Positions 50,119 through 59,267 of a stretch of 64,000 nt of DNA are shown here, piece by piece. The position numbers and the translations under genes were made by a program. The notes beneath the pieces are model-generated. The model searched no databases. It was given only the letters and a program-made list of their open reading frames with translations, and was not told the origin of the DNA. Source of the DNA: Pararge aegeria. Lineage: Eukaryota; Arthropoda; Insecta; Lepidoptera; Nymphalidae. Location of the stretch: contig NC_053199.1 of NCBI RefSeq assembly GCF_905163445.1, positions 11,984,001 to 12,048,000 of the forward strand, written 5' to 3'. Numbering within the stretch: position 1 is the stretch's first letter; every line of letters begins with the position of its first letter.

Positions 50119-50382
50119 AACTGGTTAGTCACTTCACTACATTTAGCAGTTAACTGTAGTTACTTTACCTCTTATGTTCTAAACGTTTACCATAAAATGG
50201 GGAATATGGGAAAAGTTTGTGAGATTGCAACATTCCGCGGGTGTGAACAGAGACGTGCGCCGGTCGTTTTCACCGTTTTTGGACACAGTGAACTGCATGC
50301 AATTAAGGCTGAATGAGGCTCCTGAATGTTTTTTATTTCGGTGGATGTTAACATCGAATTCAGTATCGGTTCAGAATCATTG

Positions 50383-50434
50383 ATATGCATAAATGAAAAT
50401 ATCTAGAAAGTTAGATATTTTCATTTATGCATAT
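50383..50434. repeat. Perfect 23-bp hairpin, 6-nt loop
   Basis: ATATGCATAAATGAAAATAT plus CTA (50383-50405), loop gaaagt, exact complement at 50412-50434. Confidence 0.95.
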
Positions 50435-50887
50435 TATAGTCTGTTGTCATCTTTTGTCATAATTAGGTACAAAGAAACATATTCAATCAATGGGTACATA
50501 TATTACAAGTGGAATTTTTTCTTATGAAAGGAAATCAGTAAGAAGTTATTCTTTTAATCTATCTTTCTTTAAATATAAGGACTGTCTGACCATTATATTT
50601 ATTATTTATTAAATAATTTTAATTTTAAAGTATGCATTTGTTTATTTTATTGTGTTTTACCTATGTACAGCTAAACAGCTAGACCGCTCTAGACACATAC
50701 ATCATGGAGCCGGATAGAGGATTATACCAGCAGAAAATGGTTTACGGATTTTATAAAAAAAAAGAAAAACAAACAAAAAGGCTACTGAAAACGTCACGTG
50801 TCTGTAGTCCTAGTACTCAATTATCCTTAATTATTACAGCTTTAGTACAAATCTTTTCCCACTACTCCTTGATATCAGGCTAAAATC

Positions 50888-51002
50888 AAAATATATAAAA
50901 CAATGATCATCCCTATGACTTTTTATCTGGGAAAAATATACGGTTCTCGCAGTATTCTTAAAAAACAAAATAAAAGCGGATGAAGCCTCGGGCAACAGCT
51001 AG
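50888..51002 (+). mobile_element. Helitron-like 3' end
   Basis: The sequence ctttttatctgggaaaaata, then aagcggatgaagcctcgggc and aacagCTAGT ends in the CTAG-T terminus of lepidopteran non-autonomous Helitrons. The usual short hairpin before CTAG is degenerate. Confidence 0.6.
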
Positions 51003-51919
51003 TATAATCATAAAATAACTGCTCGACAATTTCGCCTACTGTTATGTACATAATCTACAATTTCATACAATGTTTGCCCTAAACTCTACAATAGCGATAT
51101 TAAAATAAGGTAATTGCCTGAAAATCGACGGAGAAATATACTAGGAGTATCTCCACGTGATCTCTACGTGATCATCCCTACAAGTTCGAATGCTTCGTAA
51201 GTAGGTACTTAGTGATACGGATTTCGTAGGGATTGAAGTGAATCGAAGCTTCGTAAAAACCATTTTTAGTCATTGAATAATAAATGCGTGCATTATTTCT
51301 TCTCATGGGATAATTTAATACTTGTATTCTTGAAGCTATACTTTTTCTGACGCTTTATGAAAATCAGATGTGAGTTACTATTATATTATTATTATTTATA
51401 TTATTAATATTATATATTTCTCCGAATGATAACATGTTAAAAAGATTCGCACATTCAAACAAAAAACAAACTCTTTTGCGTTATATTAATTCAGATTATT
51501 AGTCGGTATACCCATGTCACAAAGTTAGTCTTAAGTAAAACTTATAGCGATTTAATTAGGTAGGTATTAAAATAGGTAGTATAGAGACCTAATAATAGAG
51601 AGCCGGCAATGTGCTGTTTATTTCAAGTTTTTATTTGTTGCTAAAGTTTCCGAAGCGTCGTTTCGCGTTGTGAATTACGAAAAATCTGTAGCGATGGATT
51701 TTGTTTACATTCCAAACGAATTGTTGTGAGAACATTGCTAGTGAAAATGAGACAGCATGGTGCCATACACAGGGCGGTATTTTGTAGGTCGTGTTCCTTG
51801 TATGCCCTGCGAAGTGTTGCACAGCTTTACCATCGGCTTGGTCATTAAAAAAAATATAAATTACACCATACAGATTCTCCTGCTTTACGCGAAGTATAGC
51901 AAATCAAGCTTTCATTCCA

Positions 51920-52449
51920 ACATTCCAACCTTCGATCCCGCCTTGGTAACCGTCTGGTACTCCCGTTTTGTAACACGAAGTTCTTCAGTAGTCTTTTCAC
52001 CTTTAAGGCAATTATGCTCTGGAACAATCTGCCTGCTGAAATCCGTGGAAGTGTTTTCCTTCCGATATTTAAAGTCGTCTGAAGGACTACTACCTCTCTT
52101 TGAGTGATGGAATTTGAAGTAGATTCTTTATATTCTCTCTTTTAAATTGTGCGGTTAAATCTACTTATATATATTATGTTTGTTATATATTTATATATAT
52201 TATGTTTATTTTATAGTTGTATATTACGTATATTTTTTTAAATATATGTGTATTTGTATCTTTACTTTTTGGTATTTATGTATCAACACTCTTGGTACTA
52301 TTCCGTTCTCTTACTAAGTAAGTCCTATCTACAAAGGTTGCCTGTAAGAGATTGCTTGCAGCCGCCTTTGCATGTCTACGTTGTGTACTGTATACTCCTT
52401 ACTGTTTCTTTTCCTGTATGTTATACGTGCAACAAAGGGTTTCTTCTTA
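51920..52449 (+). pseudogene. 5'-truncated copy of the same LINE (C-terminus and 3' UTR)
   Basis: From TCATTCCAAC onward the plus strand follows the last part of the RT frame of the 30.4-32.5 kb element (cgatcccgccttggtaaccg, tctggaacaatctgcctgct) and then its 3' UTR through ttatacgtgcaacaaag. Several frameshifts and substitutions break the frame, including a lost base in the ...GACGACTTTAAA... stretch near the end. It lacks the long T run of the other copy. At its 3' end the expected TTC tail runs into a hairpin (52437-52498). Confidence 0.85.
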
Positions 52450-52498
52450 ATTTTGATCATATTGATATATTATCAAAATTAAGAATAAGAAGAAACCC
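52437..52498. repeat. Hairpin at the 3' end of the LINE copy
   Basis: GGGTTTCTTCTTA then ATTTTGAT on the left pairs with ATCAAAATTAAG, a 6-nt bulge, and AAGAAGAAACCC on the right. It lies exactly where the LINE's TTC tail is expected. Confidence 0.85.
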
Positions 52499-53039
52499 GG
52501 AATTCCGCAAAGTAAAGCCTGCTTCCATCCAATATCCTGTACCTAAAGCCTATATTATAATACGTTCAGGAGGACTAATCTAAAAGCAAATTGCAAATTG
52601 CAAGTCCAAATTATACGATACCGTGGCAAGTGCGACAGGCAATGTATGTTAGTGTTGTGTGAAATTAAAATAGAGTTCACTACACGTAAACTAATTGGCG
52701 CACCCATAACTCATTTCAACTTGACATGCAATAACTGGGCACGTAATAAATTCTAATATGTGAAATCTAACTCGCAGGTCAAACACAAAATCGCATTATT
52801 ACGAATGTGCCGATATTACAAATAAATTATCGCTTATTATGAAACGCGAAATGTCGTGAATAACTAGAGCGAAAACTCAGTGTTTTTATTAGTAACATGT
52901 TTTTCGAACCTTGTTGATAGTATCTCTGTAAGTCAAACTCACTTTCGTTCAATGGTATCTAAAGGTCGTACTAATACTAAACATATATAATAAAACGCCT
53001 TACTTTAAATCTCGTTTAGTAATAATAAATATAAATAGT

Positions 53040-53212
53040 CGAAGTCAAAATTCCATTATAAAATAGGCTCATAAAATGGCACTTTGAATGCATACATTAC
53101 ATAAAAATGTGTTAGTTCACGCGATAACTACAATCTTAAACTTAAAGCTAAAGCTTTGAGTGATCCAAACGTGCCATGGTTTAAGAAGAAGCCCTCAACA
53201 AACTTGGCATGG
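53040..53212 (-). repeat. LINE 3' end, same family
   Basis: The sequence gaagtcaaaattccattata, then tggcactttgaatgcataca and ggtttaagaagaagccctca is the reverse of the 61843 copy. Confidence 0.7.
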
Positions 53213-53228
53213 TGTTATTATTTTTTAT

Positions 53229-53398
53229 ACCTCTACAAGTTAGCCCTAGACTGCAATCTCAGCTGGTTGTAAGTGTTGATGCAGTCTAAGATGGTAGCGG
53301 ACTAACTTATTAGTGAGTATGGTAGTCATACTCCTAATCGGTTTCTACGCGACATCGCACCGGAACACTAAATGGCTTAGCGACACGCCTTTGTCAGT
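53229..53398 (-). repeat. SINE family B fragment, head-to-head with the next copy
   Basis: This is the SINE-B body in reverse, from the tail (agttagccctagactgcaat) to gacacgcctttgtcagtag, where it meets the plus-strand copy directly. The two bodies form an inverted repeat of about 165 bp per arm with a loop of about 150 bp. Confidence 0.85.
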
Positions 53399-53720
53399 AG
53401 ACCTCCCTGGCGCAACGGTTAGCGCTGTGAATTTAAGTAGGAGGTCCTGGGTTCGAATTCCCGGCAGGGCCAATTTGGAAATATATAATTTCTTAAATTT
53501 CTGTGTTTCTCGTCTGGTGGGAGAGTTTGGCCGTTGTTAGTTACGACCCTACCGACGAAGACGTTCCGCTAAGCGATTAAGTGTTCCGGTGCGATATCGC
53601 GTAGAGACCGATTAGGGGTATGAATACCATACTCCCTAACAGGTTAGCCCGCTACCATCTTATCTGCATTATCACCTACCACTAGTTGAGATTGGAGTCA
53701 AGGGCTAACTAGTAGTAAAA
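53399..53720 (+). repeat. tRNA-derived SINE family B, full copy
   Basis: The head has box A (TGGCGCAACGGTTAGCG, 53408) and a consensus box B (GGTTCGAATTCC, 53450-53461). The body includes cgctaagcgattaagtgttc, cgcgtagagaccgattaggg and gttagcccgctaccatctta, and it ends in gagattggagtcaagggcta. This is the most intact of at least nine copies in the window. Confidence 0.85.
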
Positions 53721-54219
53721 TTAAAAAAAAACATGTATTGACTAACACTGCCGAAAATATATGTAGAGCAAAAATTTGTAAAGCAAAGAGTATTATACTT
53801 ACATGTCGAAGCGTGGGCGAAGGACCTAAGGGCTTCGTTTAATTTACAATCTTAGTATGAAAGTCTATTGGTGTTATAGCCAGTAAAAACAATAGGGTCG
53901 ACGATTCATAGAAGCAGCATTAATTTAACAGGATGGTATAATAAAATAAATCATGTGCGGTCGGGGAATCCCCATTAGTAACAAAAATCTGTGTTCTACA
54001 CGACAACTAGAAAAAAAAACATTTAACTAAAACAAGATGTAAGCAAACAAGAATGGAGGCCACAGCTTGAAGATAATATTCGAACTACACCGAGCGACTC
54101 GCTTGAAGGTAGCATAACGCTTTTTCCTTACGCAACGATTTCGAACTAGCTGCGTTAGCGAACAAAACACCACACCTGTTAAGTCACAATGTAGCACGTT
54201 CCATAAAAATGGCACTTAC

Positions 54220-54360
54220 CTTGAGCATGGTAAGAATCTTCTGCGACAGCTCGTAGTCGAAGTTGGTGTACTTGGAGTCGGTCATGTCGTATATGAACAC
54301 GAGGCCCGCGCGTTGGGTTTCGACCGATTGCAGCGCCACGTCCAACTGGTACACGAGACC
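54220..54360 (-). CDS. Ptpmeg2: Ptpmeg2-like exon 4, CRAL-TRIO core
   Basis: Forty-seven codons in phase 0 lie between acceptor TTTGTTCCAG and donor GTAAGT. The peptide runs GLVYQLDVALQSVETQRAGL, then VFIYDMTDSKYTNFDYELSQ, then KILTMLK. The ETQRAGLVFIYDM segment is the hallmark strand of MEG2-type CRAL-TRIO domains (compare the ELQRNGLVFIYDM-like sequence of human PTPN9). The domain should continue with a G-(A/G)-x-P-x-R-L-K-K-like segment and then the C-terminal phosphatase domain. I did not find these downstream (lower coordinates) in the window, so the gene is partial here. A longer ORF that covers this exon at both ends is intronic read-through. Confidence 0.92.
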
Positions 54361-54454
54361 CTGGAACAAAATTAAAAAAAAATAATCGCCTTGCGCGTGC
54401 TTCGCAAAAACTCGCAAATCCGCCTTGTTTTTTTTAGCGTCAATAGTGCCATAC

Positions 54455-54605
54455 TGCTCTAACGGGGAAGGAATCCTGCATGCCTGAATTCTCCGTAGCG
54501 TTCTCAAAGGTGTTTGCAAACGAGTGTATGGGCTACGGCCTAAACCTCATTCTGAGAAGAAACCAGTATTCTGTAGTAGGTTATTAATAGTTGATAATAA
54601 TAATT
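54455..54605 (+). repeat. SINE family A fragment, Ptpmeg2 intron 3
   Basis: The sequence tcctgcatgcctgaattctc, then ggctacggcctaaacctcat and a decayed tail. It ends about 95 bp from the acceptor of exon 4. Confidence 0.6.
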
Positions 54606-54734
54606 TTCTATGTATGTTATTCGCTCTACTTCTACAGACCAGCTCGCTAGGGTGGTTTCTCGAATTAACTTCATGCTTTGTTACATATGAGTGCGTCACT
54701 TCTCACTTCTTCAGCTCCACGCTACGATGCCGCC

Positions 54735-55085
54735 TACAAGTAAGTCCTTGACTACAATCTCACCCGTTGGCAAATGATGATGCGGTCAAAGATGATTATG
54801 GGCTAACGCAGGGGTTAGCCGAATTTTGGAAAACTCCACACAATTGTGTGGACAAGCCTGTGACACAGCTGCACAAATACTATAATTTTTTTTAAGTACA
54901 GAAGTACTTTCTACGGTGCCCGGGTTGGGAAGCTCTGGGCTAACCTGTTAAGAGTATGGCAGTTATAACAAAACTCATACCTCTAGTCGGTTTCTACGCG
55001 ACATCGTAGCGGAACGCTAAATCGTTTAGCAGGACGTCTTTGTCTGTAGGGTGGTAACTAGCCGAAGCCTCCTGCCAGACACTCC
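54735..55085 (-). repeat. SINE family B (minus), split by a hAT-like MITE
   Basis: Tail-side sequence (taagtccttgactacaatct) lies at the left. The SINE resumes after the insert with ctgttaagagtatggcag and runs to gtctgtagggtggtaactag and gcctcctgccagac. It is in Ptpmeg2 intron 3. Confidence 0.8.
54809..54937. mobile_element. hAT-like MITE nested in a SINE, Ptpmeg2 intron 3
   Basis: A 129-bp insertion starts CAGGGGTTAGCCGAA and ends GGTTGGGAAGCTCTG, with flanks ggctaacg and ggctaacc (7 of 8 identical). The right end read in reverse, CAGAGCTTCCCAACC, matches the common hAT terminus pattern. It interrupts the minus-strand SINE-B copy that spans 54735-55085. Confidence 0.75.
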
Positions 55086-55109
55086 CACAAATCAGGGGAT
55101 GGGATAAAA

Positions 55110-55375
55110 AAAACTGCCATAACTCTAAGCGTTAAGGCCGCTACCATCTCAGAATGCATCAGCACTTACTTATGCCCGTTGTCACTAAACCTAGGCATCG
55201 CCAAAATCGAATGAGTCACTAGCAAAAAAAGTTTCACCAACTCTTAGGTGATAACTATTGGTGAACGGTTGATGTATGCCTAGGAATCTCTTTAGATTAC
55301 GAGTTAATGATTTAGGCATTGCCTTGTTCGTCTTTAGTGAAAACTGGCATTAGGTGAGATTGTAGAATTTCTTAA
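55110..55375 (+). repeat. SINE family B tail fragment (plus), split by a TTA MITE
   Basis: The sequence aaaactgccataactctaag then gttaaggccgctaccatctc, followed after the insert by taggtgagattgtag, is the 3' part of SINE-B in the opposite orientation to the neighbouring copy. The two form an inverted pair. Confidence 0.75.
55173..55349. mobile_element. TTA-flanked MITE nested in a SINE, Ptpmeg2 intron 3
   Basis: A 177-bp insertion has terminal repeats TGCCCGTTGTCACTAAA and, in reverse, TGCCAGTTTTCACTAAA. It is flanked by TTA at 55170-55172 and 55350-55352. A 3-bp TWA duplication suggests PIF/Harbinger, although TA (Tc1/mariner) cannot be excluded. It breaks the plus-strand SINE-B fragment at 55110-55375. 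Confidence 0.7.
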
Positions 55376-55452
55376 GCAATTGCACCTCTGATCTTATTAG
55401 GTTTCTCTTTGCAGTAAGGCATCTTTAAAAAGAAATATAGGTCAACATTTAC

Positions 55453-55542
55453 CTGTAAAGTTGTTTGGTGAGACGTTTGCGTAGGAAAATGTTTGTTCGC
55501 AGTAAACACCGCGATCGCAGCGCCCGTCGCGTCCCGTGTCGA
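55453..55542 (-). CDS. Ptpmeg2: Ptpmeg2-like exon 3, CRAL-TRIO
   Basis: A 30-codon exon lies between acceptor TTGTTACAG and donor GTAAAT, phase 0 at both ends. It reads STRDATGAAIAVFTANKHFP followed by TQTSHQTTLQ. The R-D-x-T-G-A-(A/S)-I-A-(V/L)-F-T-A pattern matches the start of the lipid-binding fold of MEG2-type CRAL-TRIO domains. It was found because exons 2 and 4 leave exactly this part of the domain missing, and it joins both without a frame change. It is too short to be listed as an ORF on its own. The introns on each side are 682 bp and 1,092 bp and are full of transposon remnants. Confidence 0.85.
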
Positions 55543-55689
55543 CTGTAACAAACAAGTGTAATGTTAAAGTTCAATAACGACTAATTGAAGGACTAATCAA
55601 ATGTATCCAATCTGTATCTAGCATTTCTACACGCTTTGTTTAAAGGAACCGCAAAATTATTACTACTACTTATTTTCATATAATTGAAT

Positions 55690-55848
55690 TCGCATTTATA
55701 ATACTATATTAATATTATAAATGCGAAAGTGTGTTTGTTTATTTTTTGTTTGTTTGTCCTTCCATTACGCGCTAACTAAACAACGCATCCATTTCATTTT
55801 TGGCATAGAGTTAGTTGAAAGGCTGGAGAGTAACATAAGCCACCTTTG
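55690..55848 (+). mobile_element. Helitron-like 5' part, Ptpmeg2 intron 2
   Basis: The sequence attataaatgcgaaagtgtg, then tttgtttgtccttccattac and gttgaaaggctggagagtaa matches the start and middle of the same family. The 3' end is missing. Confidence 0.55.
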
Positions 55849-55861
55849 GGCCTGGGAAAAC

Positions 55862-55976
55862 ATCGAATTTCTAGTCCACCAATTCATACTTGGCCAGCGT
55901 GGTTAACTACGGCCTGAACCCTTCTCATCGCAGGAAAAGACCCGTGCCCTGTAGTGGGCGGGTAATGGATTAATGG
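55862..55976 (+). repeat. SINE family A fragment, Ptpmeg2 intron 2
   Basis: The sequence gtccaccaattcatacttgg, then ccagcgtggttaactacggc and gacccgtgccctgtagtggg, ending ggattaatgg. Confidence 0.7.
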
Positions 55977-55979
55977 CTT

Positions 55980-56201
55980 TCTAGGGTTCCGTACCCAAAG
56001 TGTAAAACGGTGCTCTATTACAAACTGGTCCGTCTGGCACCAGACTGTATTTCATGGGATAATAAGACAGTGGAAATTTTCTCAGATAATGTATTTCTAT
56101 TGCGTATGATAATATATTTCTATAACAAGAAATACTAACATATTTTTTTGCGGAACACTACGTGCGCGATTGTTCGTACTCGTACTTAACCAGTTTTTTT
56201 G
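55980..56201 (+). repeat. Terminal-hairpin interspersed repeat, Ptpmeg2 intron 2
   Basis: It begins agggttccgtacccaaagtg and ends gcggaacactacgtgcgcga followed by ctcgtacttaaccagttttt, the two ends of a common lepidopteran repeat with the interior shortened. Stubs of the left end occur at about 37590 and 39388. Its right end lies about 24 bp from the exon 2 donor. Confidence 0.6.
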
Positions 56202-56224
56202 GCACCTTTTAAAAATTTGCTCAC

Positions 56225-56446
56225 CAATATCGTAAACTTTCCAGTTTGAAGTTCGCTTTTGAGAGGATCTTCAAAAGGTTCGAACTTGATGAGGCCTTCC
56301 CGACGCCGCGTGGCCTCGTGCTGTCGCCATAGCGTGTGCGCGCGCGCTACGTCGAACTTGCGCGCCAATAGGAACTTGATCGCGATGGCCCGAGACACGC
56401 ACGCCGCGCCCGTCTCACTTAGCGCGTCCAAAAACTCCTTCGTCGC
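56225..56446 (-). CDS. Ptpmeg2: Ptpmeg2-like exon 2, CRAL-TRIO N-terminal region
   Basis: Seventy-four codons in phase 0 lie between an acceptor (TTAATTCCAG) and a donor (GTGAGC). The peptide begins ATKEFLDALSETG and contains AIKFLLARKFDVARA, then TRRREGLIKFEPFEDPLKSE, and ends TGKFTIL. This is the helical N-terminal part of a CRAL-TRIO (Sec14-like) domain. The ARKFDV, TRR(K/R)EG and GKFTIL elements are characteristic of PTPN9/MEG2, a cytoplasmic tyrosine phosphatase whose Sec14 domain binds phospholipid and localises it to vesicles. Local GC is much higher than in the flanks, as expected for a conserved exon. A repeat element ends about 24 bp beyond the donor. An apparent ORF running on into the intron (VSKFLKG...) is intronic read-through. 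Confidence 0.9.
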
Positions 56447-56546
56447 CTGGAATTAAGATCACATTTGGCATTACTGAACATTGAATTTCAAATGTGCTTG
56501 ACGGTAGCTCAGGATACTGTTGTCTGGGACTGTAGGACTGCATAAC

Positions 56547-56615
56547 AACTATGCAGCTAGCGTGCAGCTAGCGTGCAGTCAACGTGCAGTCGATAGAACT
56601 GCACACCGACTGCAA
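56547..56615. repeat. Short GCAGTC/GCAGCT tandem motif, Ptpmeg2 intron 1
   Basis: GCAGCTAGCGT occurs twice in tandem, followed by GCAGTCAACGT, GCAGTCGATAG and further ACTGCA motifs, with period about 11. Confidence 0.7.
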
Positions 56616-56619
56616 GCGG

Positions 56620-58685
56620 ACTGCGCACAAAAAAGCATCCAAACCGCAATTTTGATAGTGTACATTTCTAATTTTATCATTAGTTATCATAAAAATTGTA
56701 TAAACTAATAGATTTTTGTATTCTTAAACGTCCATTTTCAGTATTCAATCTATCCGTAATCTGTGGATTCATTGCTGGGCAACGTGGTTATTGTCAAAAA
56801 ATATAAGTACATACAATTTTAATACATAACAACTTTGCTAAGCGGCTTATCGGCGGATTGTGGATGCATCGAATATTGAAAGCGGACGTTAGTAGATATA
56901 CATGTCAGTTATTTACTCCTCATTTTGTTTTGTTTCTCCGCTTACTTTTCTATCTGTATTTCAATTACATGATCAAGCTAATGAATATTTGTATTGGTGT
57001 CATGTGTTACACCTGTAATTAACAAAAATACAGTACATGTTAATAAGATTATTTGATAAACAGTGTATGTAAGTTGTTGGTCGTAATAAATTAATATATA
57101 AATAAATAAATGCAGTCTGTGTGTGGTACGGAAAACGGGCAGCAGCGTCCTCTTTTCCGATCTAACAAAAACCGCCCGTTATAGTCAAACCCGACTGTTC
57201 GGAGAGGTCTAAAATCAAGCATTGGACGGTTATAAGCTATTCAGGGATTTTTAAAATTCTTCATTTATGTATATAGAAGATTTAGCCCACCTTTCATAAC
57301 CTTGGGGATAGATTTCACAAAAAATATTCTTAGTGTGCTACGAAAACCAATCAAAAATTACACATTTTCCTAATTTTAATTTGGAATTATCTTCTCTATT
57401 AATATTTTTGTATTTAAGCTTTCATATCCAGTTACACCCCCTCAAGGTTAGATTTCTAGAATTCCTTTCTTAATGCTCAGTTAAGTTTCTATCAATCAGT
57501 CAGTAAGTGTTAGAATTGGGTGCAGAAGATTTGCTATAATTGCAAGGCTAAAATGCCAATGGACAACATCACTATGTTAAATTGCATTTATAGATAAATA
57601 TCATTTGGTATCATATTGGTGGATATCTTCATCTTAATCGTAAAATAAAACAGAGAAAAATATAACACGAGTGAATAACTTTTTGGTAAGTATCAGTAGA
57701 ATATCTGCGAAGGATATGTTCCTCTTTGCGCAATGATCAAAAACAAAGGAGTTGTTCAAGCTAATTTTTAGAGATTTATTTCCAAGGCAACTCAATTCAA
57801 GCTCAAGATCAAGAGGTGGTTGTTTATCAAGTGATTTGAAAAAGACTTAAATCAACATCGATAACATATATCTTCATCCTTCATCCATCAATACTTTTGA
57901 AAATCGACAGGAACATTTTAAGAGATCGATTAGGTGTATCCGATTTCTGTTTACGTTCGTAAAAGGAATAGAATTCACTTTGTGGCCTTACTGCTTTACA
58001 TCCTCTATTAAGAAAATGCCGTTATAATTTCCTCTATAAATACGATGTTACCCAATACCGGTTTTGAGATCGTTTAGACCAAACTTACTAGACTAGTTAG
58101 TCGAGTAGATTAGTCTATTGACTAATAACTTATTAAATATTATGACTACCGAGATCAGAGCACATACTTATAATATTCTAGTGAATCCTTCGATTTATTT
58201 GCGCTTTTTAAGTGAAAATGTAGTGAAGCTTCGAGGACACTTTATTCTACAAATAAGAACATATTGAAGTTGAATTGCTTTTCTTAAATATTCATTAAAA
58301 ATCTATTTTATGATTTAATATTAAATAAACACAACTTTTTACCGGAACTAAAGTCTAGCCTCAGGTAAACTAACAACCGATATAAATTTATTTTAAAATT
58401 GAAATAAATGTGTATGTTTAGTTAAGTTTCCTAGTGCATGTTCCGTTTCTAGTGGGTTTTGCGTAAACCACGCCTACATAAATAAATAGGTATTTTGTTC
58501 TTAACAATTAAGCTCCGTCGTATGCCAGTACCTTAAGTAAGTTAATTATTATTCTTCTATAACACGATCATAGCATAATATATATATTAATATTATAATA
58601 GAACTAAAATAGAATTCAATTTTTTTTTACGCCTGTCACCGACTTCAGAGTAAACTTAATGTAATAAATAGGTAACAAATAGTCC
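56620..58685 (-). other. Ptpmeg2 intron 1, mostly unclassified
   Basis: Apart from the repeat E piece at 57118-57245, AT-rich intron with no recognised element. Confidence 0.6.
57118..57245 (+). repeat. Unclassified interspersed repeat E, short form, Ptpmeg2 intron 1
   Basis: The sequence gtacggaaaacgggcagcag then cattggacggttataagcta matches parts of the 3170 family. Confidence 0.5.
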
Positions 58686-58688
58686 TAC

Positions 58689-58769
58689 CTGTAAAACCGA
58701 GAAAAACTGCTGCATAATCTTTAACTCCATTTCGGAAATTAATTTGCTACGCGTCGATGTCATGTCCAT
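58689..58769 (-). CDS. Ptpmeg2: Ptpmeg2-like exon 1 (proposed start exon)
   Basis: This is the proposed first coding exon of a PTPN9/MEG2-type phosphatase. The minus strand reads ATG GAC ATG at 58769 and stays open for 27 codons to a CAG followed by GTAGGA, a good donor. TAG and TAA lie in frame just upstream of the ATG, so it is a natural start. Two short upstream ORFs precede it in the likely 5' UTR. The exon ends in phase 0, matching the phase-0 start of the next exon at 56446, and the junction reads ...VLQ|ATKEFL. In the human family member a Gln also precedes the ATK-like motif. The residues before the junction are not conserved enough to prove membership, so this exon is less certain than the next three. 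The intron to exon 2 is about 2.2 kb. Confidence 0.55.
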
Positions 58770-58949
58770 AGATTACTAAGCAGCCATTAGTTATTTATTA
58801 CACTCACGACACAAGGTGTTTATTACAAAGCAGCAGACTTTGATTTCACCATTTCGTCACACTTTCGTGCCACCAGAACATCAGCAAGGGGCGTAGGTGA
58901 CTACTTTATTAATCTTATATTTTTAAACGAGCAATTCTTGTATATACGA

Positions 58950-59127
58950 GTATATAATTGGAATCTCGGAATCGGCTCCAACGATTTTTTATGAAATTTA
59001 GGTTACAGGGGGTTTCGGGGGCGATGAATCGATATAGCTAGGATTCTTTTTTAGAACATGTCATTTTATTCGTGTTTTCCGGTAATAACCGATTTGGTGC
59101 AGACGAAGTTGCACGGGTCAGCTAGTT
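58950..59127 (+). mobile_element. Helitron-like 3' end
   Basis: The sequence gtgcagacgaagttgcacgg then gtcagCTAGT ends at 59127. GTGCAGACGAAGTTGCAC forms the expected subterminal hairpin. It lies upstream of the proposed Ptpmeg2 start. Confidence 0.6.
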
Positions 59128-59267
59128 TATTAATAGAACTAACAACATGCATATAGATAGATGAATTAATATAGCACACACACACAAAAACATGGACTGA
59201 TATGCACGTAAATTACAAGTGCACCATTGACAAAACGCCATGTAAACTTAATTTGACAAAAAATTCA

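Larger units (their letters stand above)
54220..58769 (-). other. Ptpmeg2: Partial Ptpmeg2 gene locus (exons 1-4 and introns 1-3)
   Basis: The four exons join in phase 0 (27+74+30+47 codons) into about 178 residues. Intron 1 (56447-58688) holds a short GCAGTC-type tandem repeat and a fragment of an interspersed repeat. Intron 2 (55543-56224) is almost entirely repeats: a Helitron-like 5' piece, a SINE tail and a terminal-hairpin repeat. Intron 3 (54361-55452) holds a SINE-A fragment and an inverted pair of SINE-B copies, each broken by a different miniature element. The intron after exon 4 continues below 54220 with no next exon identified. The promoter was not located; 58770-58960 on the minus strand shows no clear TATA box. 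Confidence 0.8.

Noticed and set aside
53399..53475. Possible tRNA gene
   Set aside because: Boxes A and B are good, but no acceptor stem closes the cloverleaf and a SINE body follows. The same reasoning applies at 5125, 20431 and 63885.
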